Shown here piece by piece: positions 10,431 through 20,017 of a DNA stretch of 64,000 nt. The first letter of the stretch is position 1. Each line of letters opens with the position of its first letter. Under the pieces are notes generated by a model. It saw nothing but the letters and a program-made list of their open reading frames with translations. It was not told the DNA's origin and searched no databases. The stretch comes from an uncultured Actinomycetes bacterium (GTDB lineage: Bacteria > Actinomycetota > Acidimicrobiia > Acidimicrobiales > RAAP-2), in assembly GCA_903860915.1 (NCBI GenBank), contig CAIOSJ010000018.1, positions 85,813-149,812 on the forward strand, in the 5' to 3' direction. A program made the translations under genes and the position numbers.

Positions 10431-11459
10431 TCAGTCGCCACCGGAGACGTCTTCGACGCGCTGCTTGCCCGCCGAGACGAAGGGCATCATGTCGCGGAGT
10501 TTGGCGCCCACTTTTTCGATGGGATGACGCTGACCAGCTTCCTTGAGTTCGCGGTAGCGGGGACGACCAATTTCATTTTCCTTGATCCACTCAGCGGCGA
10601 AGCGGCCGTCCTGAATCTCGGCCAAAATTTCCTTCATCTCAGCCTTAACGGCCGGGGAGATGACGCGTGAGCCGCGAGTTAAGTCACCGTATTCGGCGGT
10701 GTCCGAGATGGAGTACCGCATGCCGGTAATCCCCTGTTCGTACATCAAGTCCACGATGAGCTTCAGCTCGTGCAAGCATTCGAAGTAGGCGCTTTCTTCC
10801 TGGTAGCCCGCCTCAACCAAAGTTTCGTAACCAGCGCGGACAAGCGCCGTTACGCCACCACAGAGAACCGCCTGCTCACCGAAGAGGTCGGTCTCGGTCT
10901 CCTCGGTGAAGGTCGTCTCAAGAACACCGGCCCGTGTGCCGCCAACGCCGTGGGCGTAGGCCAGAGCGATTTCCTTGGCCGAACCCGAAGCATCTTGGTG
11001 TACGGCAATCAGTGCGGGCACACCGCCACCTTCAGCGAAGGTGCGACGAACGAGGTGTCCCGGACCCTTGGGGGCCACCATGGCGACATCGACGTCGGCC
11101 GGGGGGGTGATGAGGCCGTAGCGAATATTGAAGCCATGGGCGAACAGCAGGGTCTTACCCGGCGTCAAGTGTTGAACAATCTCGGCGTCATAAATTCTCT
11201 TCTGCTCCGTGTCGGGCAGCAGGATCATGATGATGTCGGCAGCGGCCGAGGCTTCTTCAATCGACAGCACCGTCAGTCCAGCGGCTTCGGCCTTGGCGAC
11301 CGAACTGGACTCGGGACGCAGGCCGACGACGACCGTACATCCACTTTCTTTCAAGTTCAGCGCGTGGGCGTGTCCCTGTGAGCCGTAGCCCAGCACCGCG
11401 ATGGTCTTCCCCTGAAGAATCTCGGGGTGGGCATCTTTTTCGTAGTACATGATGGTCAT
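10431..11459 (-). CDS. ilvC: Ketol-acid reductoisomerase
   Basis: Third gene of ilvBNC. Converts acetolactate or acetohydroxybutyrate to the dihydroxy acids using NADPH and magnesium. 342 residues (class I length): [17 protein letters not shown] near 24-40 for NADP, catalytic His108 (FAHGFNI), and metal ligands in TETDLFGEQ (Asp191, Glu195). The frame stays open to a TTG at 11483, but the ATG at 11459 gives the family's normal N terminus ([10 protein letters not shown]). It is 33 bases after ilvN. Confidence 0.95.
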   Translation of the reverse strand: MTIMYYEKDAHPEILQGKTIAVLGYGSQGHAHALNLKESGCTVVVGLRPESSSVAKAEAAGLTVLSIEEASAAADIIMILLPDTEQKRIYDAEIVQHLTPGKTLLFAHGFNIRYGLITPPADVDVAMVAPKGPGHLVRRTFAEGGGVPALIAVHQDASGSAKEIALAYAHGVGGTRAGVLETTFTEETETDLFGEQAVLCGGVTALVRAGYETLVEAGYQEESAYFECLHELKLIVDLMYEQGITGMRYSISDTAEYGDLTRGSRVISPAVKAEMKEILAEIQDGRFAAEWIKENEIGRPRYRELKEAGQRHPIEKVGAKLRDMMPFVSAGKQRVEDVSGGD

Positions 11460-11492
11460 GGAGTTTCTTTCTTCTTTGATCAATCGGCTTAA

Positions 11493-12032
11493 TTACGAGG
11501 TGACTTTTCCAAGTCTAGGGAGTGCTACACGACCCGTTCGGTGGAGCTCAACTTCAGCGAAACCTTCCAGGGTTCGCTCCAACGCGTCGCAGGCTTCGGG
11601 CGTCGCGGCCAGCATGACGGTGACGGCGTGAGCATCCACGTCGACAATGGCCGCATTGGCCGCCGCGATGATTTCCATGAGATTCGTCTGTTCGTCAACT
11701 TCGGTTCGGATCGTCGCTAAAAGTAGCTCGCGTTCTATGGCGAATTTGGGGGCGAGATCGGTGATAGCGACCACGTTGACCAATTTGTTCAATTGGCCGA
11801 CAATTTGCTCCAGTGGTGCTGAATCGGCATCGACCACAATCGTGATTCGTGAAAAACGCGCGTGCCCTTCGGCGGGTGCCACCGCCAAGGAGTAGATATT
11901 GAATCCACGGCGGGCGAAGAGTCCGGCGATTCGAGCCAGAACTCCCGCCTTGTTTTCCACCAGCACGGACAAAATATGGTGCTGCACCACTGGTGCTGCG
12001 GTGGGGCCGACGTAGGGTTCGGGGGTGGTCAT
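11493..12032 (-). CDS. ilvN: Acetolactate synthase regulatory subunit
   Basis: 179 residues; an N-terminal ACT domain from about 17 to 95 ([27 protein letters not shown]) that binds valine in the family, and a C-terminal domain ([13 protein letters not shown]). Its ATG overlaps the ilvB stop by four bases, so translation is coupled and the subunits should be made in step. Confidence 0.95.
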   Translation of the reverse strand: MTTPEPYVGPTAAPVVQHHILSVLVENKAGVLARIAGLFARRGFNIYSLAVAPAEGHARFSRITIVVDADSAPLEQIVGQLNKLVNVVAITDLAPKFAIERELLLATIRTEVDEQTNLMEIIAAANAAIVDVDAHAVTVMLAATPEACDALERTLEGFAEVELHRTGRVALPRLGKVTS

Positions 12033-13744
12033 GAACGCTTTCCTCGCTGACTGGGGTGAACCATAATCTCATCATTAGTAGCGCCGGAGGGCACCATGGG
12101 GAATACCTTTTCCGAGGAGTCCGTGCGGAAATCGATGACGACCGGAACATCGTTGATCGAATTTGCTTCTTCAATGACATCCTTCATTTCTTGAGGATTC
12201 GTCGCCCGTAGCCCCACGCAGCCCATCGCTTCGGCCCACTTGACGTAGTCCGGCAAGTCCGGCGACAGGTAGACCTCGCTGTAGCGCTCGTCGTAGAACA
12301 TCTCCTGCCATTGGCGCACCATGCCGAGATAGGCGTTGTTCAAAATGGCGACCTTGATGGGGATACGTTCGGCGCGAGCGGTGACGAGTTCTTGCGCGGT
12401 CATTTGGAAACAACCGTCACCATCGATAGTCCACACCGTTCGGTCGGGTCGACCAACCTTGGCTCCGATAGCCGCCGGAACGCCGAAGCCCATGGTCCCG
12501 GCGCCGCCCGAGTTAATCCAGGTGCCCGGCTCTTCGTACTGCCAGTGCTGGGCCGCCCACATCTGGTGCTGGCCCACGCCCGAGGTCACAATCGTGCCGG
12601 GCGCAGAGGCGCGAGCAATCGACTCAATCACTAGCTGCGGACGTAGCGGGCCATCGGAAGTCGGTGGGTCGTAGGTGAGCGGGTAATCGGCCTGCCACGA
12701 GCGCAGTGTTTTCCACCACGCGTCGAGATTCTTGACCGGGCTGGTCGACGCGTCCAGAGCGATCAGCGCGTCTTTCACGTTGGCCTGAATGCTGACGTCG
12801 ACTCGACGAACCTTGTTGAATTCGGCCCGATCAATGTCGACGTGAATGATCTTCGCTTCGGGGGCAAAGCCGTCAACCTTGCCCGTCACGCGGTCGTCAA
12901 AGCGAGCGCCGAGAGAAATGAGCAGGTCGCTTCGCTGCATGGCCATCACCGCGGTGTAGAAACCATGCATCCCCGGCATGCCTAAGTGCTGTGGGTGCGA
13001 ATCAGGAAAAGCGCCACGAGCCATCAGGGTCGTGACGACCGGAATATTGCTCCGCTCGGCGAACGCGATTAGCTGCTGTGAAGCCCGTGACTTCAAAGTA
13101 CCGCCGCCGACGTAAAGAACGGGGCGCTCGGCCGCCTCGATCAACGCCACCGCGGCGTCGATATCGGCCTGGTTGATGTCGACGGTTGGCTGATAGCCAG
13201 GGAGGTCGAGTTCGGAAATGCTCGATGGCCACCACCAGTCCATCATCGACTGGCTCACATCTTTGGGAACATCGACCAGGACCGGTCCGGGGCGTCCCGT
13301 TGTGGCAATGTGAAAGGCCGCCGCAATGGCGCGGGGTAGCTCACTCGCAGACTGCACGAGAAAATTGTGCTTGGTGATGCCCATGGTGATGCCCGTAATG
13401 TCGCACTCCTGGAAGGCGTCCGTGCCAATTGCCGAGGTCGGGACCTGTCCCGTGATGACAACGAGCGGAGTGGAGTCCATGTGCGCGTTGGCGATCGGCG
13501 TCACGATGTTCGTGGCCCCTGGACCACTGGTCACGAGAGCGACTCCGGGTCGACCTGTGGCCATCGCGTAACCCTCAGCCATGTGCCCGGCTCCCTGTTC
13601 GTGACGCACCAGGATGTGGCGAATACTCGAATCGAGCAGGGGGTCGTATACGGGCAGGATGGCTCCACCGGGTAGGCCGAAAATCGTATCGACACCCGAT
13701 TCTTCTAGCGACTTGATGAGAGCTTGCGCACCTGTCAGTTTCAC
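12029..13744 (-). CDS. ilvB: Acetolactate synthase catalytic subunit
   Basis: Thiamine diphosphate enzyme making acetolactate (Val/Leu) and acetohydroxybutyrate (Ile). 571 residues; the catalytic glutamate is Glu49 in [14 protein letters not shown], and the ThDP/metal motif is [11 protein letters not shown] ending in [12 protein letters not shown] start with AAGGA five bases upstream. Preceded by a terminator and a Leu/Val leader peptide, so expression of the ilvBNC unit is expected to be controlled by attenuation. Confidence 0.96.
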   Translation of the reverse strand: MKLTGAQALIKSLEESGVDTIFGLPGGAILPVYDPLLDSSIRHILVRHEQGAGHMAEGYAMATGRPGVALVTSGPGATNIVTPIANAHMDSTPLVVITGQVPTSAIGTDAFQECDITGITMGITKHNFLVQSASELPRAIAAAFHIATTGRPGPVLVDVPKDVSQSMMDWWWPSSISELDLPGYQPTVDINQADIDAAVALIEAAERPVLYVGGGTLKSRASQQLIAFAERSNIPVVTTLMARGAFPDSHPQHLGMPGMHGFYTAVMAMQRSDLLISLGARFDDRVTGKVDGFAPEAKIIHVDIDRAEFNKVRRVDVSIQANVKDALIALDASTSPVKNLDAWWKTLRSWQADYPLTYDPPTSDGPLRPQLVIESIARASAPGTIVTSGVGQHQMWAAQHWQYEEPGTWINSGGAGTMGFGVPAAIGAKVGRPDRTVWTIDGDGCFQMTAQELVTARAERIPIKVAILNNAYLGMVRQWQEMFYDERYSEVYLSPDLPDYVKWAEAMGCVGLRATNPQEMKDVIEEANSINDVPVVIDFRTDSSEKVFPMVPSGATNDEIMVHPSQRGKRS

Positions 13745-13771
13745 GGTATTCCTTTTCGTTGATTCGAGGGT

Positions 13772-13805
13772 AAAGAAAAAGGCCTCCCGATTTCGGGAGG
13801 CCTTT
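13772..13805 (-). terminator. ilvBNC attenuator terminator
   Basis: Minus strand: AAAGGCCTCCCGA-AA-TCGGGAGGCCTTTTT then CTTT. It lies between the leader peptide and ilvB. The leader segment GGTAGGC (13829-13823), which spans the leader stop codon, can pair with GCCTCCC (13801-13795) of the 5' arm with one mismatch; a ribosome stalled on the Leu/Val codons would leave it free and so prevent the terminator, while one at the stop would mask it. Confidence 0.88.
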
Positions 13806-13824
13806 GGTATGCGAGACGAGTCGC

Positions 13825-13875
13825 CTACCGTCGGCTGTTTCCTACTACTACAAGAAGTCGCTCAGTATTCGTCAT
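13825..13875 (-). CDS. ilvB leader peptide (attenuator)
   Basis: A 16-residue ORF reading [16 protein letters not shown] then TAG, with codons CTT CTT GTA GTA GTA in a row. Leu and Val are the products of the operon. Leader peptides of this composition are known upstream of ilvBNC in corynebacteria. It begins with ATG six bases after CAGAAT, so it is probably translated from a leaderless transcript. Too short for normal gene calling. Confidence 0.88.
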   Translation of the reverse strand: MTNTERLLVVVGNSRR

Positions 13876-13881
13876 GACTTC

Positions 13882-13911
13882 ATTCTGTCATAACCTAATG
13901 ACTGTGCACAA
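13882..13911 (-). promoter_or_regulatory. Candidate promoter of ilvBNC leader transcript
   Basis: TTGTGC (13911-13906), 18-base spacer, CAGAAT (13887-13882). The -35 is weak. It fits the only free space, the 40 bases between the end of ilvD and the leader peptide, and places the start of transcription at the leader ATG. Confidence 0.45.
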
Positions 13912-13914
13912 GCC

Positions 13915-15594
13915 CTAGGCCGACGTCACCGCACCTTTCTCAGCTCCCTGCACCAATCGGGCGAATTTCTCAAGAACTCCGGTGGTGTAGCGCGGTACGA
14001 AGGCCGGCAGCAGAGCAGCTCGCCGCGCGAGTTCTTCGCTCGGCACCATCACGTCAATGCTGTGGCTCAGTACGTCGATGACAATTCTGTCCCCGTCCAT
14101 GACAAGCCCGATCGGACCACCGTCAACGGCCTCGGGGGCGACGTGACCAATGCAGAAACCGTGGGTGCCCCCGCTGAAACGACCATCGGTGACCAGGGCG
14201 CAGTCCGCACCGCGACCGGCACCCTTCATCGCTCCGGTGACGGCCAACATTTCACGCATACCGGGTCCCCCCTTGGGACCCTCGTATCGAATCACCACCA
14301 CCGTATTCGGCTGGATTTCGTCAGCCATTATCGCCGACATTGCCGCGTCTTCTCCGTCAAAAACGCGAGCGACCCCGTCAAAGTAGGGCTCGTCGATGCC
14401 CGCGACCTTGACGACCGATCCCTTCGGCGCGAGCGTTCCCGTCAAAATAGCGATCCCGCCCTGGGCGTTAATGGGGTCACTCAAGGGATGTACGACCTTG
14501 CCGTCGGGCGCTGGAGCCTTGTAGGCCGCCAAATTCTCCGCCATCGTCATGCCGCTCACGGTCATGACGTCACCGTGTAGTAGTCCGGCGTCCAGTAAGT
14601 GTTGCAGTACGACCGGCACGCCCCCAACCTTGTCGAGGTCGGTCATGTGGTATTTGCCGTGGGGCTTCGTGTCCGCCAAGTGCGGGACCTTGGCCGCGAT
14701 GCGATTGAAGTCGGCCAGTTCTAAATCAACGCGAGCTTCGTGGGCGATGGCGAGCAGGTGCAAGACAGCGTTCGTTGAGCCCCCGAGGGCCATAACCACG
14801 GCGATGGCGTTCTCGAATGCCTTCTTCGTCATGATCTGGCGGGCCGTTATGCCCCGATCAAGCAAATTCAGCACGGCAATTCCCGAGTCGTAGGCGTACT
14901 GCAGACGTCGCGGGTCAATGGCCGGAGCGCAGGCACTACCGAGCAGCGACATCCCCAGTGCTTCGCCAACGCTCGCCATGGTGTTAGCGGTGAACATGCC
15001 CGCGCAACTACCCTCACCGGGACAGGCCTTGAGCTCAATCAGCGACAGCTCTTCGTCGGTCAGCGCACCAACGGCGTTCGCCCCGACCGCTTCGAAGACG
15101 GAAACTATGTCGAGAGCGCGGCCATGAACTTCACCGGGCATGATTGTTCCGCCGTAGAGAAAGACCGCCGGAACGTCGAGTCGCGCCGAGGCCATCAACA
15201 TTCCCGGTAGCGACTTATCGCAGCCGGCGAATGAGACCAGTGCGTCAAAGCGTTCGGCGTGCATCACCGTCTCGACGGAGTCGGCAATGACTTCGCGCGA
15301 CACCAAGGAAGCCCGCATGCCTTCGTGGCCCATCGAAATACCGTCGGATACCGCAATCGTTACGAATTCAAAAGGCACCCCCCCAGCGTCGCGAACGGCG
15401 ACTTTGGCTCGCTTGGCCAAGGCGTCGAGGGGCAGGTTGCAGGGCGTGACCTCATTCCACGACGACGCCACGCCAATTTGGGGCTTCGCCATGTCGGCGT
15501 CGTCGAGGCCCATTGCCCGCAACATCGCTCGGGCGGGGGCTCGGTTCTTGCCTTGGGTCACTTCGAAACTTCGTGGAGTGGGGTGGCTCACCAT
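13915..15594 (-). CDS. ilvD: Dihydroxy-acid dehydratase
   Basis: Dehydrates the IlvC products to the 2-oxo acids of Val/Leu and Ile. About 559 residues. Iron-sulphur cysteines appear in [11 protein letters not shown] and [18 protein letters not shown]; the C-terminal [21 protein letters not shown] is diagnostic. Two ATGs lie close together (15600 and 15594); TAGACT stands seven bases before the second, and no Shine-Dalgarno is seen, so I take 15594 with a leaderless transcript. It lies just upstream of the ilvB leader and could also feed reads into it. Confidence 0.93.
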   Translation of the reverse strand: MVSHPTPRSFEVTQGKNRAPARAMLRAMGLDDADMAKPQIGVASSWNEVTPCNLPLDALAKRAKVAVRDAGGVPFEFVTIAVSDGISMGHEGMRASLVSREVIADSVETVMHAERFDALVSFAGCDKSLPGMLMASARLDVPAVFLYGGTIMPGEVHGRALDIVSVFEAVGANAVGALTDEELSLIELKACPGEGSCAGMFTANTMASVGEALGMSLLGSACAPAIDPRRLQYAYDSGIAVLNLLDRGITARQIMTKKAFENAIAVVMALGGSTNAVLHLLAIAHEARVDLELADFNRIAAKVPHLADTKPHGKYHMTDLDKVGGVPVVLQHLLDAGLLHGDVMTVSGMTMAENLAAYKAPAPDGKVVHPLSDPINAQGGIAILTGTLAPKGSVVKVAGIDEPYFDGVARVFDGEDAAMSAIMADEIQPNTVVVIRYEGPKGGPGMREMLAVTGAMKGAGRGADCALVTDGRFSGGTHGFCIGHVAPEAVDGGPIGLVMDGDRIVIDVLSHSIDVMVPSEELARRAALLPAFVPRYTTGVLEKFARLVQGAEKGAVTSA

Positions 15595-15664
15595 AGTCAT
15601 CAGTCTAAGACCTGGCTTTGCGCGTCGGTAACGGCGCAGTCTCTTAGGCGGTGAAACTCAGACT

Positions 15665-17092
15665 CTAGCGACGACGTTGCAACTCGGCGATGACTGCCTT
15701 ACCGTTCGCCTGACCCTTGGTTGCCTTCATGACTAGCCCAATGAAAAACTGCGCGAGTTTCTCGTCACCCTCACGGTAGCGGTTCCATTCATCAGGATTT
15801 TGCTCAATGAAGGTAGCAACCGTGGTCGCGAGGGAGTCGAGAGATAGTTGTTCGTAACCTCGCTGCGCGGCTTTTTCCTCAGGACTCCCGCCGCTTTCGA
15901 GGATGTCGCCCAACACCGTCTTCGCCTGAGTAGCGGAGAGGGCTCCGGATTGTTCCATGGTCAGAGTCGCGGTAAAGGCGTCCACGGAGAGATTGGCGCG
16001 ATTTTCAATACCCGCGGCGACTTCGTTCGACGCTCGAGCAATCGCCAGGGCCGGAGCGATACCACCAGCGATGGCGCCCAGAGCGTAGTCGTCGAGGTCG
16101 AGGTCAACCACCACGTCGACGGCGTCGCGTTCTGGTCCGGTCGGCTCGGGGATGTGGGCCAAGAGTCCAGTGCGCCGAGCGGCGGGCATCGGTGGGAGCG
16201 CTTCTCGTACCGCAACTTGCCACGCGTCACTCGGGGCTAAATCAACCAGATCAGGTTCGCGGAAGTAGCGATAGTCATCGGCGTCTTCTTTTACCCGCAG
16301 CGTGGATGTTTCGCCAAGGTTTTCGTCCCAGTGGCGGGTTTCTTGACGAATACTGCCGCCCGCTTCTAATACTTCAATCTGACGGAGCGCTTCGTAGTCA
16401 ATGGCTCGTTGCAAACTTCGTAGGGAGTTCAGGTTCTTGATTTCGCAGCGCGTTCCGAAGGCTTCATTCGCCTTGCGCACCGAGACGTTGGCGTCAAAGC
16501 GCATGGAGCCCTCTTCGAGACGACCATCCGACGCGCCCGTGGCAATCAAGATCCCACGAAGTTCCGCGGCGTAGGCCCGAGCCTGCAGGGCGCTACGAAT
16601 ATCGGGTCCGGAAACAATTTCCACCAGCGGAACACCGCAGCGGTTGTAGTCAACCAGTGAACTCGAGGCACCGGCCAAGCGGCCCGAGCCACCGACGTGG
16701 GTGGACTTACCCGTGTCTTCTTCCATGTGGGCGCGCTCGATGGAGATACGAGTTCCGTCCGGTAGGTCCAAATAGCCCCCCGAGTTAATGGGCAGGTCGT
16801 ACTGACTGATTTGATAGTCCTTCGACTGATCCGGGTAGAAGTAGTTCTTGCGGTGGAAAGTCGACGGCGCGATAGTGCAGTGCAGGGCAATACCGATGCG
16901 CATCGCCATGTCGACGGCAACTTCGTTGAGCACCGGGAGCGAACCCGGGAGTCCCAAACAGACCGGGCAGGTATTGGTATTGGGTTCTGACCCGAAGTGA
17001 TTTTCGCAGGCGCAGAACAACTTTGATTTCGTGAGCAGTTCGGTGTGGACTTCCAGTCCAATCACCATTTCCCAGCCGTTCGCTAAGGTCAT
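15665..17092 (-). CDS. gatB: Asp-tRNA(Asn)/Glu-tRNA(Gln) amidotransferase subunit B
   Basis: 475 residues. Kinase-like tRNA-binding subunit that activates the misacylated aminoacyl group. WEMVIGLEVHTELLTKSKLFCAC starts the fold; zinc cysteines in CACENHFG and NTCPVCLGLPG; the YatY/tail domain ends the protein with KATKGQANGKAV. Its start overlaps the gatA stop by four bases. Confidence 0.96.
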   Translation of the reverse strand: MTLANGWEMVIGLEVHTELLTKSKLFCACENHFGSEPNTNTCPVCLGLPGSLPVLNEVAVDMAMRIGIALHCTIAPSTFHRKNYFYPDQSKDYQISQYDLPINSGGYLDLPDGTRISIERAHMEEDTGKSTHVGGSGRLAGASSSLVDYNRCGVPLVEIVSGPDIRSALQARAYAAELRGILIATGASDGRLEEGSMRFDANVSVRKANEAFGTRCEIKNLNSLRSLQRAIDYEALRQIEVLEAGGSIRQETRHWDENLGETSTLRVKEDADDYRYFREPDLVDLAPSDAWQVAVREALPPMPAARRTGLLAHIPEPTGPERDAVDVVVDLDLDDYALGAIAGGIAPALAIARASNEVAAGIENRANLSVDAFTATLTMEQSGALSATQAKTVLGDILESGGSPEEKAAQRGYEQLSLDSLATTVATFIEQNPDEWNRYREGDEKLAQFFIGLVMKATKGQANGKAVIAELQRRR

Positions 17093-18513
17093 GGCCGGCC
17101 GTCGGCAATCTCGAGCACGCGCGCCGCGGCGAAGAGCTGCGCTTCACTGCGACCCGGTCCCAAAATCTGAACCCCAATCGGCAGACCGGCCTCCCCCGTA
17201 GCGAAGGGGACTGAGATGGCCGCTTCGCCCGCGAGGTTGGTGGGGATGGTGAAGACGTCCGATAGGTACATCGCCATGGGGTCGTGCGACTTGGCGCCGA
17301 AGGCGAAGGCGACGGACGGGGTCGTCGCCCCGAGGAGAAGATCGACGTGGTCGTAGGCCCGGCGAAAGGCGTCAATCATGAGCGTTCGTACCTTGAGGGC
17401 TTGACCGTAATAGGCGTCGAAGTATCCGGCCGACAGAGCGTAGGTACCGAGCATGATGCGTCGCTTCACCTCGGCCCCGAACCCTGCAGTCCGGGTCGCC
17501 TCCATCATGGCGGTGACGTCATCGCCGTTCACGCGAAGGCCGAAGCGCACACCGTCGTAGCGGGCCAAGTTGCTGGATGCCTCGGCCGGAGCAATGAGGT
17601 AGTAGGCACTCAAGCCCAGACGGAGCTCGGGGATGGATAATTCCACGATGGTCGCCCCCGCGGCGCGTAGTGCTTCAGCCGCCGAGTTAACCGCGTTCAC
17701 GACGTCCTCGTCGGCCCCCTCCACTAGTTCACGAACGAGACCAATCCGCTTACCCGCCACGCCATCATTCACGTGAGCCACGAGCACCGGGCTGGGCTCG
17801 GGAAGCGAAGTCGTGTCGCGCGGGTCGTGCCCCGCTATGACTTCTAGCAGGAGTGCCGAATCCGTGACCGTGGCGGCGAAGGGTCCAATTTGATCGAGGG
17901 AACTCGCAAAGGCGATGAGGCCGTAGCGCGACACGAGTCCGTAGGTGGGCTTCATGCCGACGACGCCACAGAGCGCGGCGGGTTGGCGAATAGAGCCACC
18001 CGTATCGCTGCCGAGAGAGAGTGGGGTCATGCCGGCCGCCACCGCGGCGGCCGAGCCACCCGACGAGCCACCCGGTACCCGCGTGGGATCGAGGGGATTT
18101 CTCGTTGGGCCAAAGGCCGACGTCTCCGTTGAAGAACCCATGGCGAATTCGTCCAGGTTTGTCTTACCCACCGGGACCGCACCGGCAGCGATGAGGCGAT
18201 CAATCACCGTGGCGTTATAGGGCGGGCGCCAGCCGTCGAGAATGCGTGACGAGCAGGTCGTCGGGATACCGGTCTGGCACATGTTGTCCTTGATGGCAAT
18301 GGGCACGCCCGCCAGCGGGCCAGCGTTGAGACCCTGGGCCACGCGCTCGTCGACCGCAGCGGCCATAGCCGTGGCGCCTTCGTAATCGACGTGCAAGAAA
18401 ACATTCAATTCTTCGTTACGTGCTGCAACAATGGCGAGCGACGCGGCCAGCACGCTGGAGGCCGAACGTTCACCCGCGTTGACGTCACGAGCAATGCTCA
18501 GAGCCGTAGTCAC
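17089..18513 (-). CDS. gatA: Asp-tRNA(Asn)/Glu-tRNA(Gln) amidotransferase subunit A
   Basis: 474-residue amidase-signature enzyme that frees ammonia from glutamine. The Ser-cisSer-Lys triad can be placed at Lys75 (IAIKDN), Ser150 (PGGSSGGSAAA) and Ser174 (GSDTGGSIRQPA). Works with GatB and GatC. Four-base overlap with gatC upstream and gatB downstream. Confidence 0.96.
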   Translation of the reverse strand: MTTALSIARDVNAGERSASSVLAASLAIVAARNEELNVFLHVDYEGATAMAAAVDERVAQGLNAGPLAGVPIAIKDNMCQTGIPTTCSSRILDGWRPPYNATVIDRLIAAGAVPVGKTNLDEFAMGSSTETSAFGPTRNPLDPTRVPGGSSGGSAAAVAAGMTPLSLGSDTGGSIRQPAALCGVVGMKPTYGLVSRYGLIAFASSLDQIGPFAATVTDSALLLEVIAGHDPRDTTSLPEPSPVLVAHVNDGVAGKRIGLVRELVEGADEDVVNAVNSAAEALRAAGATIVELSIPELRLGLSAYYLIAPAEASSNLARYDGVRFGLRVNGDDVTAMMEATRTAGFGAEVKRRIMLGTYALSAGYFDAYYGQALKVRTLMIDAFRRAYDHVDLLLGATTPSVAFAFGAKSHDPMAMYLSDVFTIPTNLAGEAAISVPFATGEAGLPIGVQILGPGRSEAQLFAAARVLEIADGRP

Positions 18514-18809
18514 GGCGCCTCCCCCAGAATGCGCGGCACGGCAAAACGGCCCTCGTGCGCATCCGGTGCTTCGGCCAGAACGACGTCGCGGTCAAGGCTG
18601 GGGCGAACTTCGTCTGCCCGCAGCACGTTCACCAAGCCGAAGGGGTGGGCGGTCGGCAGCAACTCTGAGAGGTCCAAGGCCGACATGTCTTGTGCGTGAA
18701 TCAAAATCTTCCCTAGCTGGACGGTAAAGAGATCAAGTTCTTCGTCACTCAAGGTGAGACGAGCCAATTTAGCCACGTGGGCCACTTCACTTCGAGTCAG
18801 TTCAGCCAT
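18510..18809 (-). CDS. gatC: Asp-tRNA(Asn)/Glu-tRNA(Gln) amidotransferase subunit C
   Basis: 99 residues, usual length. Begins with a helix (LTRSEVAHVAKLARLTLSDEE) and ends with a proline-rich tail. It wraps around GatA-GatB and steadies the complex. Its ATG overlaps the preceding hydrolase stop by one base (TAATG), so the hydrolase and gatCAB are one unit. Confidence 0.93.
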   Translation of the reverse strand: MAELTRSEVAHVAKLARLTLSDEELDLFTVQLGKILIHAQDMSALDLSELLPTAHPFGLVNVLRADEVRPSLDRDVVLAEAPDAHEGRFAVPRILGEAP

Positions 18810-19558
18810 TACGCGAAGACTCGTTCCAAGAAGGAGAGGACTTCAGATTCGAGGAAGGCCGCGTCGTTATCCAGTGTCGCCACGTGGTAGGAATTTTCCA
18901 ACCACACTCGCTGAATGGGACCCGCGCAGTGCGCCATGAGCGCGTCGCCGTTCTCCGAAGGCACCACGTGATCGTCACGACTCGACAGCAGCAAGGTCGG
19001 CGCGGTAATTGACGAGAGGTGGTCTTCCACCCCAGCCATGGCCGCAAAGAGAGTTCCTATGGACGACAGGGGCATCGACGGGTAGGTCGTCTCGACGACA
19101 CCTTCTTTTTTGATGTCCCCGGCGATGGGATCTATGGTCGTGACGCCCGCGTCGAGCAGGGCCGCCAGGCCTTCGACTAGGTCCTTCGCGGGTCGAATGA
19201 GCTGAGGATTAATAAAGACGCAGGCGGCGACGTCGTGACGCTGGGCGAGGTAGGCCGTGAGTGCGCCCCCCATCGACAGGCCGACCACGGCCACGTTCTC
19301 ACAGCGTCCGAGCAATTCTTCGTAGGCCGCTTCCGCGCTCGTCGCCCAGTCGTCCCAGGTCGTGGTCATCAAGTCTTCGACTGAGGTTCCGTGACCCGGT
19401 AGTCGGGGTAGCTCTACGCTGTATCCGGCTTCGGCTAGTCGCACGGCCAAGGGGCGCATCGACTGAGGCGATCCGGTGAAGCCGTGCAGGACCAGGACTG
19501 CGTTACTAGAACCAGTTGCCGAAAAAGGCTCACATCCGGGCATAATTTCAGTCGTCAT
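18809..19558 (-). CDS. Alpha/beta hydrolase, carboxylesterase/monoacylglycerol lipase type
   Basis: 249 residues. Oxyanion HGFTGS at 25-30, nucleophile Ser95 in GLSMGG, acid Asp195 or Asp196 (SSRDDHVVP), and His225 (NSYHVATLD). The cap is small, as in Est30-type carboxylesterases, which hydrolyse short esters. Natural substrate unknown. First gene of the gatCAB transcript; AGGATGAAG lies just before the ATG. Confidence 0.88.
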   Translation of the reverse strand: MTTEIMPGCEPFSATGSSNAVLVLHGFTGSPQSMRPLAVRLAEAGYSVELPRLPGHGTSVEDLMTTTWDDWATSAEAAYEELLGRCENVAVVGLSMGGALTAYLAQRHDVAACVFINPQLIRPAKDLVEGLAALLDAGVTTIDPIAGDIKKEGVVETTYPSMPLSSIGTLFAAMAGVEDHLSSITAPTLLLSSRDDHVVPSENGDALMAHCAGPIQRVWLENSYHVATLDNDAAFLESEVLSFLERVFA

Positions 19559-19615
19559 GACACTTCATCCTACCGCTACCGGTACGGTGGCACGAGAGCC
19601 CACGAAGGAGTCACG

Positions 19616-20017
19616 ATGACCTACGAATTTCTTAGCCCCGAATGGCTGGTCGCCGCTACCGAGATTCGTAACGCAGCCGGTGACCTAGGTGACGCTCCGG
19701 TCGAGGTCATCATGAATCTCACCGTCACCGACGTTCCCTTTGGCCCCGACACTCTCGAAGCCCACCTCAACTCAGCTTCGGGGCCTCTGGCTATTGAGTA
19801 CGAGCACCACGCGAACGCGCACCTCAGTATCACTATTGACTGGAGTACCGCGAAGGCCCTGCTGATCGACGGCAACCCGCAAGCTGCCATGGGGGCCTTT
19901 CTCAACGGCAAGATCAAAGTCGAGGGCGACATGAGCAAACTCATAGCCCTGCAGAACACTCCCCCTAGCCCTCGGGCTCAGGTGCTGCTACTGGAACTAC
20001 GAGCGCTTACGGCTTAA
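19616..20017 (+). CDS. SCP2 sterol-binding domain protein
   Basis: 133 residues if started at the ATG with GAAGGAG five bases upstream; the frame is open further back but that part would cover the divergent promoter. Segments ITIDWSTAKALLIDGNPQAAMGAFLNGKIKVEGDMSKLIAL match the lipid-binding SCP2 fold. It may bind fatty acyl-CoA or another lipid. Its 3' end overlaps the DHA2 exporter by 21 bases on the opposite strand. Confidence 0.8.
   Translation: MTYEFLSPEWLVAATEIRNAAGDLGDAPVEVIMNLTVTDVPFGPDTLEAHLNSASGPLAIEYEHHANAHLSITIDWSTAKALLIDGNPQAAMGAFLNGKIKVEGDMSKLIALQNTPPSPRAQVLLLELRALTA

Noticed and set aside
11460..11483. TTG start for ilvC at 11483
   Set aside because: The extra eight residues are absent from the family and no ribosome site precedes the TTG.
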